Positions 6,682-14,523 of a stretch of DNA of 21,678 nucleotides are shown here, piece by piece. Under the pieces are notes generated by a model. The model saw nothing but the letters and a program-made list of their open reading frames with translations, did no database searches and was not told the origin of the DNA. The DNA lies in the NCBI GenBank assembly GCA_019347595.1, contig JAHWLA010000015.1, positions 1-21,678 on the forward strand, given 5' to 3'. This DNA is from Actinomycetota bacterium (GTDB lineage Bacteria; Actinomycetota; Acidimicrobiia; Acidimicrobiales; JAHWLA01). Each line of letters opens with the position of its first letter. The stretch's first letter is position 1. The position numbers were made by a program, and so were the translations under genes.

Positions 6682-7665
6682 CTATTGTCCCCCGAACAGG
6701 GGTTCCTTCACCACGTCGCGCGGCGCCTTGTCGAAACGGAGGCCCTTGAACGACGGGTGGCGCAGCGTGTTCGTAGCGGTCCATTCCGTGAACTCGACAT
6801 CGCAGACGAGCGTCGGCTCCACGAACTGCGCCTGTTTGTAGGGCACCTTCTCGGCGAACGGGCTGGTCGGGCGCGAGAGCGGCGCCAGTGTGTCGGCCAG
6901 CTCGGCCAGCATCCGGTCGGTGTAGCCGGTGCCCACCTTTCCCGCGAAGTGCAGCGCGTCGCCTTCGTAGTAGCCGACGAGCAGGGCGCCGATCCGCCCG
7001 GTGCGGTTGCCTGCGCCCGGTAGCCACCCGCCGATCACGACCTCCTGGCGGGCTGTGTTCTTGACTTTCAGCCAGCAGCGCGACCGCTTGCCCGGCTCGT
7101 AGACGGCGTCGAGCTTCTTGGCGATCACGCCCTCCAGGCCCCGCTCGCGGCTGGCCGCCACCATCGCCGCGCCGTCCCCGACGTGGTGGCTCGGCGTCTG
7201 CCACGACTCGGCCTGGAGGCCCAACGACGCCAGCACGGCACGCCGCTCGGTGTACGGGAGCCGCATGGTGGGCTCGCCGTCGAGCCAGAGCACGTCGAAG
7301 ACCATGTAGACGACCGGGAACTCGTGCATCCGCATGCGCACGTCGCGCTCGCCCGCCACGTGCATGCGGTGCTGAAGGCGGCCGAAGCTGGGCCTGCCCT
7401 CCTCGTCGAAGGTCACCACCTCTCCGTCGAGGACGGCCCCCCGACCGTCGAGCGTGTCGGGCAGCCCGTGCAGCTCGGGGTAGCGGGCGGTGATGTCGAG
7501 CAGGTTGCGGCTCTCCATGCGCAGGCCGCCGGCGTCGATGTACGCGAGGACACGGACGCCGTCCCACTTCACCTCGAACGCCCACTGGTCGTCGTGCGCA
7601 GGGAGCGTGCCGGAGACGGCGAGCATCGGCGCGATGCGGAGGTCGAGCGCGCTGCTCACCTCCAT
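6682..7665 (-). CDS. ATP-dependent DNA ligase, LigD ligase-domain type
   Basis: A 327-residue ligase that seals breaks in the Ku pathway. The adenylated lysine motif is EVKWDGVRV with K33. Further nucleotidyltransferase motifs are VLDGEVVTFDEEGRP (motif III region), VYMVFDVLWLDG, GLEGVIAKKLD (motif IV) and CWLKVKN (motif V). The OB-fold domain follows (VGYYEGDALHFAGKVGTGY to VEFTEWTATNTLRHPSFKGL). The start is ATG at 7663-7665. It is the first gene of the operon and divergent from the small gene at 7702. The polymerase domain that is fused in mycobacterial LigD is a separate gene here (4830-5747), and no phosphoesterase (PE) domain gene is present in the operon. Confidence 0.95.
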   Translation of the reverse strand: MEVSSALDLRIAPMLAVSGTLPAHDDQWAFEVKWDGVRVLAYIDAGGLRMESRNLLDITARYPELHGLPDTLDGRGAVLDGEVVTFDEEGRPSFGRLQHRMHVAGERDVRMRMHEFPVVYMVFDVLWLDGEPTMRLPYTERRAVLASLGLQAESWQTPSHHVGDGAAMVAASRERGLEGVIAKKLDAVYEPGKRSRCWLKVKNTARQEVVIGGWLPGAGNRTGRIGALLVGYYEGDALHFAGKVGTGYTDRMLAELADTLAPLSRPTSPFAEKVPYKQAQFVEPTLVCDVEFTEWTATNTLRHPSFKGLRFDKAPRDVVKEPLFGGQ

Positions 7666-7701
7666 GGTTTTGCCCGGAACGGGGGCGGGAACACGTCGGC
7701 C

Positions 7702-7863
7702 ATGTTGCTACTGATCCTGCTGGTCCTTCTCATCGTCCTGGCGGTCGGCGGAGGGCTCGGCTACGGCGGCGGCGCGTATCGCGCCCCGGGCATCGGCTTG
7801 GGCGCGATCTTGCTGCTCGTCCTCGTCGTCCTGCTGCTCGCCGGCGCCTTCAACGGCACCTAG
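7702..7863 (+). CDS. Tiny two-helix membrane protein, DUF3309-like
   Basis: A 53-residue protein with two hydrophobic stretches (LLLILLVLLIVLAV and IGLGAILLLVLVVLLLAGAF) separated by a Gly/Tyr-rich loop (GGGLGYGGGAYRAPG). Size, order and the G-rich loop resemble DUF3309 proteins, short membrane proteins of unknown function; the assignment rests on pattern only. The ATG is at 7702-7704, with a weak G-rich site about 12 bases upstream. It is divergent from the end-joining operon with a 36-bp gap, and its TAG stop at 7861-7863 falls just before the second palindrome. That placement between divergent promoter and terminator-like repeat supports it being a real gene. Confidence 0.6.
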   Translation: MLLLILLVLLIVLAVGGGLGYGGGAYRAPGIGLGAILLLVLVVLLLAGAFNGT

Positions 7864-7869
7864 CGAACT

Positions 7870-7912
7870 CCCGAGTACATAGCGTGCGGATTCCGTACGC
7901 TATGTACTCGGG
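7870..7912. repeat. 43-bp palindrome with conserved GAGTACATAGC arms (copy 2)
   Basis: Arms of 21 bases (7870-7890 and 7892-7912) around a single T, with one imperfection: G7886 opposite T7896. The outer segment matches the copy at 4802-4840 and the inner bases differ (GTGCGGA / TCCGTAC). It separates the small plus-strand gene (stop 7863) from hemY, whose Ser-Thr-TAG end (7900-7908) lies inside it. A hairpin at the meeting point of convergent transcripts suggests bidirectional termination or 3'-end protection. Confidence 0.85.
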
Positions 7913-9213
7913 ACGAGGTGTGCCGCGGCGGCGCGGCCCTGCTGGATGCACGCGGGGATGCCCAGGCCGCGGTAGGCGGCGCCTGCCAGGGCGACGCCCG
8001 CGGGCAGGGCGCGCTCGATGCGGGCCACCCGGTCGAGGTGGCCCACGGCGTACTGCGGGAACCCATCGACCCACCGGTGCACGCGGGCCGTCACCGGGCC
8101 GCCGCCGACGCCGGCCAGCTCCACCAGCTCCTCGTGCAGCCGCGCCACCAGCGTGTCGTCGTCCAAGCGCAACGCCCGCTCGTCGCCCGCCCGTCCGGCC
8201 GACACGCGCAGCACCACCTGGCCTGGCAACGACCAGTGCGGCCACTTGGTGGTCGCGAACGAAGCTGCCGTGATCAGCCGTCCCGATCGGCGGGGGACGA
8301 GGAAGCCGGACGCCTCTCGCCGCGGTACGGCGTCGACGGGATACGTGAACGTCGTCAGCGCCACCGAGGCGTACCGGATGGCGGCCAGCTCGTCGGCCGC
8401 GTCCGGCGCCCGCCGACGCAACAGCCCGGCCACCTGTCCAGCGGGAACTGCAAGCACGACCGCACCGTCGACATCGTCGAGCGAGTCGACGGCCGCGCCC
8501 GTGTGCACCGCCGCCCCCGCGGCCTGCAACCGCTCCACCAGCCGACCCACCAACGCCGACAGCCCGTCGCGCGGCGTCAGGAACACCGGCCCGCCGGCGG
8601 CCGCGGCCCGTTGCCGTCGCGCCCCCACGACGATGCTGCGGTGCGCCCGCGCCGCCGCCACGATCTGCGGCACCACCGCGTCGGCGCTCAGCTCGTCGGC
8701 GACGCCCGCGTTGATGCCGCCGACCAACGGCTCCACCAGCCGCTCGACGACCTCGCGCCCCAGCCGCCGTCCCACCAACGATGCCACCGACTCGTCGCCG
8801 TCGGCCGGTGTCGCGGGCAGCACCAAGTCGAGGGAAGCACGGGCCATCCCGAGCGGCGACAGCAGGCCCGAACGCACCACGCCGACAACACCCGTCGGCA
8901 CGCCGAGCAGCATGGCCTCGGGCAACGGACGCAGCCGCCCGTTCGACCACACCAGCGCCCGCCCCACCGCCGGGCTGACGAGCGACGACGACAGCCCCAG
9001 TTCCTCGCACAGCTGCACGGCGGCGGGCACGCGCGCCAGGAAGGCATCCGGTCCCGCTTCGACCGGCGCGCCGTCGATGGGCGCCGTCTCGATCTTGCCC
9101 CCCAGCCGGTCCGATGCCTCCAGCACGGTGACCTCGGCGCCCCGCTGCACCGCTTCCCATGCCGCCGCCAACCCGGCGATGCCGCCGCCGACGACCGTGA
9201 CGCGAGTCGTCAT
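7900..9213 (-). CDS. hemY: Protoporphyrinogen/coproporphyrinogen oxidase (HemY/CgoX type)
   Basis: A 437-residue FAD flavoprotein. The N-terminus carries the dinucleotide-binding signature VTVVGGGIAGLAAAWEA with the ribose-binding Glu in VTVLEASDRLGGKI. Later family segments are EPLVGGINAGVADELSADA, FLTPRDGLSALVGRL and the C-terminal FAD-contacting GVALAGAAYRGLGIPACIQQ. In the coproporphyrin-dependent pathway it oxidises coproporphyrinogen III to coproporphyrin III. The ATG at 9211-9213 overlaps the ferrochelatase stop as ATGA. It is last in the hemE-hemH-hemY operon, and the final LVPST-stop is read from the palindrome at 7870-7912. The family assignment is firm. Which porphyrinogen is used is inferred from the actinobacterial context. 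Confidence 0.93.
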   Translation of the reverse strand: MTTRVTVVGGGIAGLAAAWEAVQRGAEVTVLEASDRLGGKIETAPIDGAPVEAGPDAFLARVPAAVQLCEELGLSSSLVSPAVGRALVWSNGRLRPLPEAMLLGVPTGVVGVVRSGLLSPLGMARASLDLVLPATPADGDESVASLVGRRLGREVVERLVEPLVGGINAGVADELSADAVVPQIVAAARAHRSIVVGARRQRAAAAGGPVFLTPRDGLSALVGRLVERLQAAGAAVHTGAAVDSLDDVDGAVVLAVPAGQVAGLLRRRAPDAADELAAIRYASVALTTFTYPVDAVPRREASGFLVPRRSGRLITAASFATTKWPHWSLPGQVVLRVSAGRAGDERALRLDDDTLVARLHEELVELAGVGGGPVTARVHRWVDGFPQYAVGHLDRVARIERALPAGVALAGAAYRGLGIPACIQQGRAAAAHLVPST

Positions 9214-10121
9214 GCAGCGGCGATCCGCACCACGTCGGCCAACAGCCCGAGGAAGCGCGGATCGTCGTTGAGCGAGGCCGTCCGCTCGAAGCGCAGCCCC
9301 ACCGACTCGGCCACGCCGCGGGCCTGGATGTCGAGGTCGTAGAGGATCTCGAGGTGGTCGGAGACGAAGCCGGCCGGGCACACGAGCACGCCGTCGGCGG
9401 TCCCTGCCACGGCCCGGATGGCGGTGAGCACATCGGGTTCCAGCCACGGTTCGGGCGTCCGCCCCGCGCTCTGCCACGCCACCTGCCACCGCGACAGCCC
9501 GGCCGCCTCGGCCACCGCCTCCGCCGTGTCGGTCACCTGCTGCGGATACGGGTCGTCCATCTGCAGGACGCGAGCCGGGAGGCTGTGCGCGGTCACGAAC
9601 GTCTCCACCGTCGTACCCTCGGGGAAGCGCGACAGGGCGTCCTGCACCCGAGCAGCCAGCAGCTCGATGAGCACCGGTTCGAGGTGCCAGTCGTGCACGT
9701 AGGTGACGCCGACGGCCCGACCCGACTCGTCGATGGCGGCGGCGACCCGGTCGAAATACTGCCCCACCGAGAGCGCCGAGTAGTGCGGCGCCAGGACCAC
9801 CGCCACGGCGTCGACCACGCCCGTCTCGATCATCTCGTCCACCGCGTCCTCGATCGACGGGCGCGCGTGCTTCGACCCGGTGAACACGCGGAAGCGGCCG
9901 GGCTCCACGCCGTCGAGCGCCTGCTGCAAGCCTTCGGCCTGGGCGGCGGTGCGAGCCGCCAGCGGCGAGACGCCGCCGATGGCGTCGTAGCGGGCGCGCA
10001 GATCGGCCAGTTGCTCGGCCGTGGGCGGCCGCCCGCGTCGGATGTCGGTGTAGTACGCCTCGATGTCGTCGGGACCCGAAGGCGTCCCGTACGACATCAG
10101 GAGGACGCCGACGGGTGTCAT
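9210..10121 (-). CDS. hemH: Ferrochelatase, coproporphyrin-type
   Basis: A 303-residue ferrochelatase, which inserts Fe2+ into a porphyrin (coproporphyrin III in Gram-positive bacteria, where the gene is also called cpfC). It begins TPVGVLLMSYGTPSGPDDIE. The metal-delivering pair is H179 in VTAHSLPARV and E258 in FVSDHLEILYDLDI, matching the known His/Glu of the Bacillus enzyme in position. APHYSALSVGQYFDRV is the substrate-side loop. The length is typical of the soluble monomeric form. The ATG at 10119-10121 overlaps the hemE stop as ATGA, and its own TGA overlaps hemY in the same way, so the three products are translationally coupled. Confidence 0.95.
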   Translation of the reverse strand: MTPVGVLLMSYGTPSGPDDIEAYYTDIRRGRPPTAEQLADLRARYDAIGGVSPLAARTAAQAEGLQQALDGVEPGRFRVFTGSKHARPSIEDAVDEMIETGVVDAVAVVLAPHYSALSVGQYFDRVAAAIDESGRAVGVTYVHDWHLEPVLIELLAARVQDALSRFPEGTTVETFVTAHSLPARVLQMDDPYPQQVTDTAEAVAEAAGLSRWQVAWQSAGRTPEPWLEPDVLTAIRAVAGTADGVLVCPAGFVSDHLEILYDLDIQARGVAESVGLRFERTASLNDDPRFLGLLADVVRIAAA

Positions 10122-11152
10122 CCGTGCTCGCCGTGCACGACCTCGACCACCCGCTTGAGGACGTCGGGGTCGGTCTCGGGGAACACGCCGTGGCCCAGGT
10201 TGAACACATGGCCGGGTGCGGCGGCGCCCGCCCGCAGCACGGCGCGGGTCTCGGCCTCGACGACATCCCACGGCGCCAGGCACACCGCGGGGTCGAGGTT
10301 GCCCTGCACCGCCTTGTCCGGCCCCACCCGCTGTGCCGCCACGTCGAGCGGGACCCGCCAGTCGACGCCCACGACGTCGGCGCCCGCCGCTGCCATCAGG
10401 CCCAGGAGCTCGCCGGTTCCCACGCCGAAGTGGAGACGGGGGACCCCGGTGTCGGCCAGGCCCTCGAAGATGCGCCGGCTGGCGGGGAGCACGTAGCGCT
10501 CGTAGTCGGCGGGCGACAGCGCGCCGGCCCACGAGTCGAACAACTGGACGGCGCTCGCCCCCGCCTCGATCTGCGACCGCAGCGACGCCAGCGCCAGCTC
10601 GGCGAGCGTGTCGACCAGCGCGTGCCACGTCGAGGGGTCGCCCTTCATCAGCGCCTTCGTCTTGGCGTAGGTCCGCGACGGCCGCCCCTCGACGAGGTAG
10701 CTGGCAACGGTGAACGGCGCGCCGGCGAAGCCGATCAGCGGGACGTCGAGCTCACCCGCCACGATGCGCACCGTCTCCAGGACGTACGGCGTGTCGATCG
10801 CGGGCTCCAGCGGCCGCAGCCGGCGCAGGTCGTCCTTGGAGTGGAACGGCTCGGCCACCACGGGGCCGACGCCCGGCGCCACGTCGACCCCGAAGCCGAT
10901 GGCCGCCACCGGGACCACGATGTCGGAGTAGAGGATGGCCGCGTCGACGCCGTAGCGGCGCACGGGCTGGAGCGTGATCTCGGCGGCCAGCTCGGGCTTG
11001 CCGATGGCGTCGAGGATGCTGCCCTCGCCCCGCACCGCCCGGTACTCGGGCAGCGAGCGGCCCGCCTGGCGCATGAACCAGACGGGCGTGCGCTCGACCG
11101 GTTCCCGACGACAGGCGCGGAGGAAGGACGACGACTGAAGCGGAGGCGCCAT
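10118..11152 (-). CDS. hemE: Uroporphyrinogen decarboxylase
   Basis: A 344-residue cytoplasmic enzyme that decarboxylates uroporphyrinogen III to coproporphyrinogen III. The two family signatures are present: RTPVWFMRQAGRSLPEYR (residues about 21-38, substrate-binding Arg) and IGFAGAPFTVASYLVEG. AILYSDIVVP carries the catalytic Asp loop, and NLGHGVFPETDPD is the C-terminal signature with the conserved His. I chose the ATG at 11150-11152; the open frame runs further upstream, but the family N-terminus begins about here. It is the first gene of the heme operon and divergent from the response regulator across 151 bp. Confidence 0.96.
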   Translation of the reverse strand: MAPPLQSSSFLRACRREPVERTPVWFMRQAGRSLPEYRAVRGEGSILDAIGKPELAAEITLQPVRRYGVDAAILYSDIVVPVAAIGFGVDVAPGVGPVVAEPFHSKDDLRRLRPLEPAIDTPYVLETVRIVAGELDVPLIGFAGAPFTVASYLVEGRPSRTYAKTKALMKGDPSTWHALVDTLAELALASLRSQIEAGASAVQLFDSWAGALSPADYERYVLPASRRIFEGLADTGVPRLHFGVGTGELLGLMAAAGADVVGVDWRVPLDVAAQRVGPDKAVQGNLDPAVCLAPWDVVEAETRAVLRAGAAAPGHVFNLGHGVFPETDPDVLKRVVEVVHGEHG

Positions 11153-11303
11153 GGGGCCGACGTTACCCGGCGGGGCTTCGAGCTCCCCAGCGGGGAACCG
11201 GCCGGAAGTGACCAGTCGCGCCATCGTCAATCGGGTATTTCCGGCCACGCTCCGCGACTTCGGCTCAAGGCCCGTGTCGCTCGCAGCCGATAACCGAACC
11301 ACC
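11153..11303. other. Divergent intergenic region between hemE and the receiver gene
   Basis: 151 bp that must contain the promoter of the heme operon on minus, and probably that of the receiver gene on plus. An 8-base inverted repeat, GGCCGGAA (11200-11207) and TTCCGGCC (11239-11246), is separated by 31 bases. I could not assign a convincing -35/-10 pair on either strand. Confidence 0.4.
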
Positions 11304-11750
11304 ATGACAGCGCTCGACCGCGACCCGGGGCCTGCGGCGGCCCGCTCAGACTCCGCGCCGGTGGCGCGTTCGCGGGTGCTCGTCGCCGACGACGACGGCG
11401 ACGTTCGTCGCCTGCTCGCCCAGAACCTCGACATGGAGGGCTACGACGTCACCGCGTGCGACAACGGCGAGGACGCCCGGGAACTCGCCCGCACCACGGC
11501 GCCCGATGTCATCGTGCTCGACGTGATGATGCCCAAGCGCGACGGCTTCGACGTGCTCGCCGCGCTGAAGTCGAGCCCCGCCACGCGTGGCATCCCGGTC
11601 GTGCTGCTGTCGGCCAAGGCCAGCGACGAGGACGTGTGGCAAGGCTGGCGGGCGGGCGCCGACTACTACGTGACCAAGCCGTTCAACCTCGAAGAGCTCC
11701 TCCGATTCATCGAACAGGCGATCGATTCGGCGGCGCGCTCACGCGGCTGA
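11304..11750 (+). CDS. Stand-alone response-regulator receiver protein
   Basis: A 148-residue single-domain CheY-like receiver with no output domain. After a Pro/Ala/Arg-rich lead of about 22 residues comes RVLVADDDGDVRRLL (acidic pocket D29, D30), the phospho-acceptor D73 in VIVLDVMMPKRDGFD, S103 in VVLLSAKAS and K125 in DYYVTKPFN. All residues required for phosphotransfer are present, so it is probably active. The ATG at 11304-11306 has no clear Shine-Dalgarno. The open frame extends to 11151, but that would add 51 residues without receiver similarity. No partner kinase is in the window. It lies 56 bp upstream of the HelD-like gene on the same strand. Confidence 0.88.
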   Translation: MTALDRDPGPAAARSDSAPVARSRVLVADDDGDVRRLLAQNLDMEGYDVTACDNGEDARELARTTAPDVIVLDVMMPKRDGFDVLAALKSSPATRGIPVVLLSAKASDEDVWQGWRAGADYYVTKPFNLEELLRFIEQAIDSAARSRG

Positions 11751-11761
11751 GGCGTCCCCAC

Positions 11762-11788
11762 TATCCTTGAACGTCCCGCAAATGCGGG
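11762..11788 (+). promoter_or_regulatory. Possible -10 element and short hairpin before the HelD-like gene
   Basis: TATCCT (11762-11767) fits the TAnnnT pattern of actinobacterial -10 boxes. It is followed by an inverted repeat, CCCGCA (11775-11780) and TGCGGG (11783-11788), that would fall near the 5' end of a transcript. A purine-rich GAGGGA lies 6 bases before the GTG at 11807. No good -35 hexamer is visible. Confidence 0.3.
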
Positions 11789-11806
11789 GCGCTTCCGAGG
11801 GACTGC

Positions 11807-13927
11807 GTGGCACAACACCCAGAGCTCCAGGCCGAACAGGCCTTCGTCGACCGTGCCTACGACCGAGTCGAGGCGCTGCGCGCCGCCGCTCGCGAGATGC
11901 TTGACGCCGCCCTCAAGCAGCGGGGCGGCACGTTCCAGGCTGTCGAGGAACGCGAGGTCATGGTGCGCACCACGCTCCAGCGCCTCGACCAGCTCGACAT
12001 CGGCCGTGAGTCGCTGGTGTTCGGACGCATCGACCGCGAGGGCGGCGAGGCCTTCCACATCGGGCGGCTGGCGGTGTCGGCCGAGGACCAGGAGCCGCTG
12101 ATCGTCGACTGGCGGGCGCCTGTCGCCGAGCCCTTCTACCGGGCCACCGGCCGCCACCCGATGGGCCTGACCCGCCGCCGCCACTTCGCCAGCGAGGGGC
12201 GGCGGTTGCTGGGCATCGAGGACGAGGTGTTCAGCCTCGGCGGCGCCGACACCAACGGCGATGCCGGCGCAGCCGAAGACGAGCACTACGAGCCAGTAGG
12301 CACCAGCGCCCTGCTGGCCGCGCTGGAGCGGTCGCGCTCGGGGACGATGCGCGACATCGTCGCCACGGTCCAGAAGGAGCAGGACGAGGTCATCCGGGCC
12401 GAGCTGCCGGGCGTGCTCGTCGTGCAGGGCGGACCGGGCACGGGCAAGACGGCGGTGGCGTTGCACCGGGCCGCCTACCTGCTCTACACGTACCGCTTCC
12501 CGCTGGAGCGCCAAGGGGTGCTCGTGGTCGGGCCGAACACGCTGTTCCTGCGCTACATCGGCCAGGTGCTGCCGTCGCTGGGCGAAAGCGGCGTGTCGCT
12601 CACCACCATCGAGGGGCTCGTCCACGACGTGCGGGTGCGAGGGGTCGACAGCCCCCGTGCTGCGCTGGTGAAGGGCGACGCCCGCATGGCGAACGTCGTC
12701 GCCCGCGCCGTGCGCGACCGACAGCGACCGCTGCGGCGCGACCTGGTGATCGGCTACGGGCGGACGCGCCTGCGGCTCACGGTGGGCGACTCCGCCGCCG
12801 TCGTCGCCCAGGCCCGCCGCAGGCCCGGCGCCCACAACGCCCGCCGCACGGTGGTGGCCACCCTCGTGGCCCGCAAGCTCCAGGCGCAGTACGTCGCCGC
12901 CGTCGGCGCCGAGCCTGATGCCAACGACGAGCAGGCGATGCTCCAGGAGCTGCGTCGCCATCCCGACGTGGTCGCCGCCCTCGACCGGATGTGGCCGGTG
13001 CTGCTCCCCGAGGAACTGCTGCACGACCTCTACGGGGCGCCGCCGCTGATCGCCCTGGCGGGCCGGGGCGTGCTGCGCCCCGAGGAGTGCGAGGCGCTGG
13101 CGCGGCCCCGCTCGTCGTCGTTGGAGGAGATCCCGTGGACGGCGGGGGACCTGCCCCTGCTCGACGAGGCGCGGGTGCTGCTCGGCACCCGCAAGTCGAA
13201 GCCCACCGACGACGAGGTGCGGGCGTACGGCCACATCGTGGTGGACGAGGCCCAGGATCTGACCCCCATGCAGTTGCGCATGCTCAACCGGCGGTCGATC
13301 TCCGGGTCGATGACCGTCGTCGGGGATGTGGCGCAGGCCACCGGCCACCGGGCGCCCGACAGTTGGGACGAGATCCTGACGCATCTGCCGTCGCGCCGGC
13401 CGCCGCGGGTGGTGGAGCTGAGCGTCAACTACCGGACGCCGACGGAGATCATGGAGCTGGCCGGGCGGGTGCTCGCCGAGGCGGCGCCCCACCTGCGCCG
13501 GCCCAGGTCGGTGCGCTCGACGGACCTCCCGCCGCGCATCGTGCGGGCCGAGCCCGGGCGATTGGCCGAGGCGGTGGCGGACGCGGTCCGGGCCGACGAG
13601 GAGCGGGTGGGCGCAGGCACGCGTGCCGTCATCTGCCCGCCGTCGATGCGGGAGTCGCTGGCCCGGGCGCTGCGCGAGGCGGGTGTCGAGTTCGGCGACG
13701 CCGACCACGACGGGCTCGACGAGCCGGTGACGCTGGTCCCCGTCGACATCGTGAAGGGTCTGGAGTTCGACGGCGTGGTGGTGGTCGAGCCCAACATGAT
13801 GGTCGGCGAGTCCCCCCAAGGCCTGCGGGCGCTCTATGTGGCGCTGACGCGGGCGACCAAGGTGCTGACGGTCGTCCACGCGGGTCCGCTTCCCGCCTCG
13901 CTGTCCGCACCGCTCGCCAGCGTCTGA
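11807..13927 (+). CDS. helD: HelD-like UvrD/Rep-family ATPase (RNA polymerase-associated)
   Basis: A 706-residue SF1 helicase-like protein of the HelD type. An N-terminal region without helicase motifs (AEQAFVDRAYDRVEALR and an alpha-helical arm) precedes a segment typical of HelD (LIVDWRAPVAEPFYRATG). Walker A is GGPGTGKT at 208-215 and Walker B is VVDEAQD at about 479-485, followed by VVGDVAQATG (motif III), LSVNYRTPTEIMELA (IV), VDIVKGLEFDGVVVVEP (V) and LYVALTRATKVLTVVH (VI). HelD proteins release stalled RNA polymerase using ATP rather than unwinding DNA, and some confer rifamycin tolerance. The start is GTG at 11807-11809, with GAGGGA just upstream. The helD symbol is by similarity, and other UvrD-like roles are possible. 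Confidence 0.85.
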   Translation: MAQHPELQAEQAFVDRAYDRVEALRAAAREMLDAALKQRGGTFQAVEEREVMVRTTLQRLDQLDIGRESLVFGRIDREGGEAFHIGRLAVSAEDQEPLIVDWRAPVAEPFYRATGRHPMGLTRRRHFASEGRRLLGIEDEVFSLGGADTNGDAGAAEDEHYEPVGTSALLAALERSRSGTMRDIVATVQKEQDEVIRAELPGVLVVQGGPGTGKTAVALHRAAYLLYTYRFPLERQGVLVVGPNTLFLRYIGQVLPSLGESGVSLTTIEGLVHDVRVRGVDSPRAALVKGDARMANVVARAVRDRQRPLRRDLVIGYGRTRLRLTVGDSAAVVAQARRRPGAHNARRTVVATLVARKLQAQYVAAVGAEPDANDEQAMLQELRRHPDVVAALDRMWPVLLPEELLHDLYGAPPLIALAGRGVLRPEECEALARPRSSSLEEIPWTAGDLPLLDEARVLLGTRKSKPTDDEVRAYGHIVVDEAQDLTPMQLRMLNRRSISGSMTVVGDVAQATGHRAPDSWDEILTHLPSRRPPRVVELSVNYRTPTEIMELAGRVLAEAAPHLRRPRSVRSTDLPPRIVRAEPGRLAEAVADAVRADEERVGAGTRAVICPPSMRESLARALREAGVEFGDADHDGLDEPVTLVPVDIVKGLEFDGVVVVEPNMMVGESPQGLRALYVALTRATKVLTVVHAGPLPASLSAPLASV

Positions 13928-14115
13928 CCGGTTGCGGCTGCGCCGGCCGAACCTGCGGGCGGAACGACGCGGAACACAGCGCGATCCGTACGCAGGTTCG
14001 AGGTCGGTCGCTGTACCGTGGCCGGACGGGACCACGACGAGACGCACCCGCGGCAACGGCGGAGACGCTCCGGCCGCCGAGCCGGAGCCGGGCGGTCGCT
14101 TTTCTGCGCGTCGTC

Positions 14116-14439
14116 GTGGCGCTGGCCTCCGTGCTGATGATGGCGGCGGGCCTCGTCGCCTTCCGCCTCCAGCAGGACCGGACGGTGACGGACGACACCC
14201 GATGGATGCGGACGGTCAGCTTCGGCATCGCCGTCGCTTTCGTGGCAGGCAGCGTGCTGTGCTTGGTCGCCGTGTGGCTCGGGCGCCGGTCACGCGCCCT
14301 GCCGCCCCTCGTGGCGGGGGCCGTGCTCCTCACGCTCGGCGTCGTGGTGCCTACGTACTTCAGCGCCGCGTACCCGCTGGTGCTGGCGATCTGGGGGTAC
14401 GCCTACCTGCTGCGGCGAGACGTGCGCGCCGCTGCGTAG
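14116..14439 (+). CDS. Small multi-spanning membrane protein, start uncertain
   Basis: About 107 residues with hydrophobic segments ALASVLMMAAGLVAF, FGIAVAFVAGSVLCLVAVWL, LVAGAVLLTLGVVVPTYF and a short LVLAIWGYAYLL, so three or four helices, ending in a basic RRDVRAAA tail. No ATG with a ribosome site precedes the first helix. GTG at 14116 is the nearest plausible start, while the frame stays open far upstream over the HelD-like gene. The stretch from 13928 to 14115 shows no other gene. I do not recognise the family. The hydrophobic pattern in only this frame is the main support. Confidence 0.5.
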   Translation: MALASVLMMAAGLVAFRLQQDRTVTDDTRWMRTVSFGIAVAFVAGSVLCLVAVWLGRRSRALPPLVAGAVLLTLGVVVPTYFSAAYPLVLAIWGYAYLLRRDVRAAA

Positions 14440-14523
14440 GTCGGTCATCGATGGGTCATCGGCGAACGTCGTTGAGCGGCCGTGGGCCTATCGCCGCGGG
14501 CACGTTGCGGGGCACGGCGGCCG

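Noticed and set aside
11222..11250. hemE promoter with a TTGACG-like -35 on the minus strand (11225-11230)
   Set aside because: No acceptable -10 hexamer occurs at the required spacing.
14440..14523. Terminator between the membrane protein and the pentapeptide-repeat gene
   Set aside because: Only weak, short complementary segments and a small GGTCATCG repetition are present, with no convincing hairpin.
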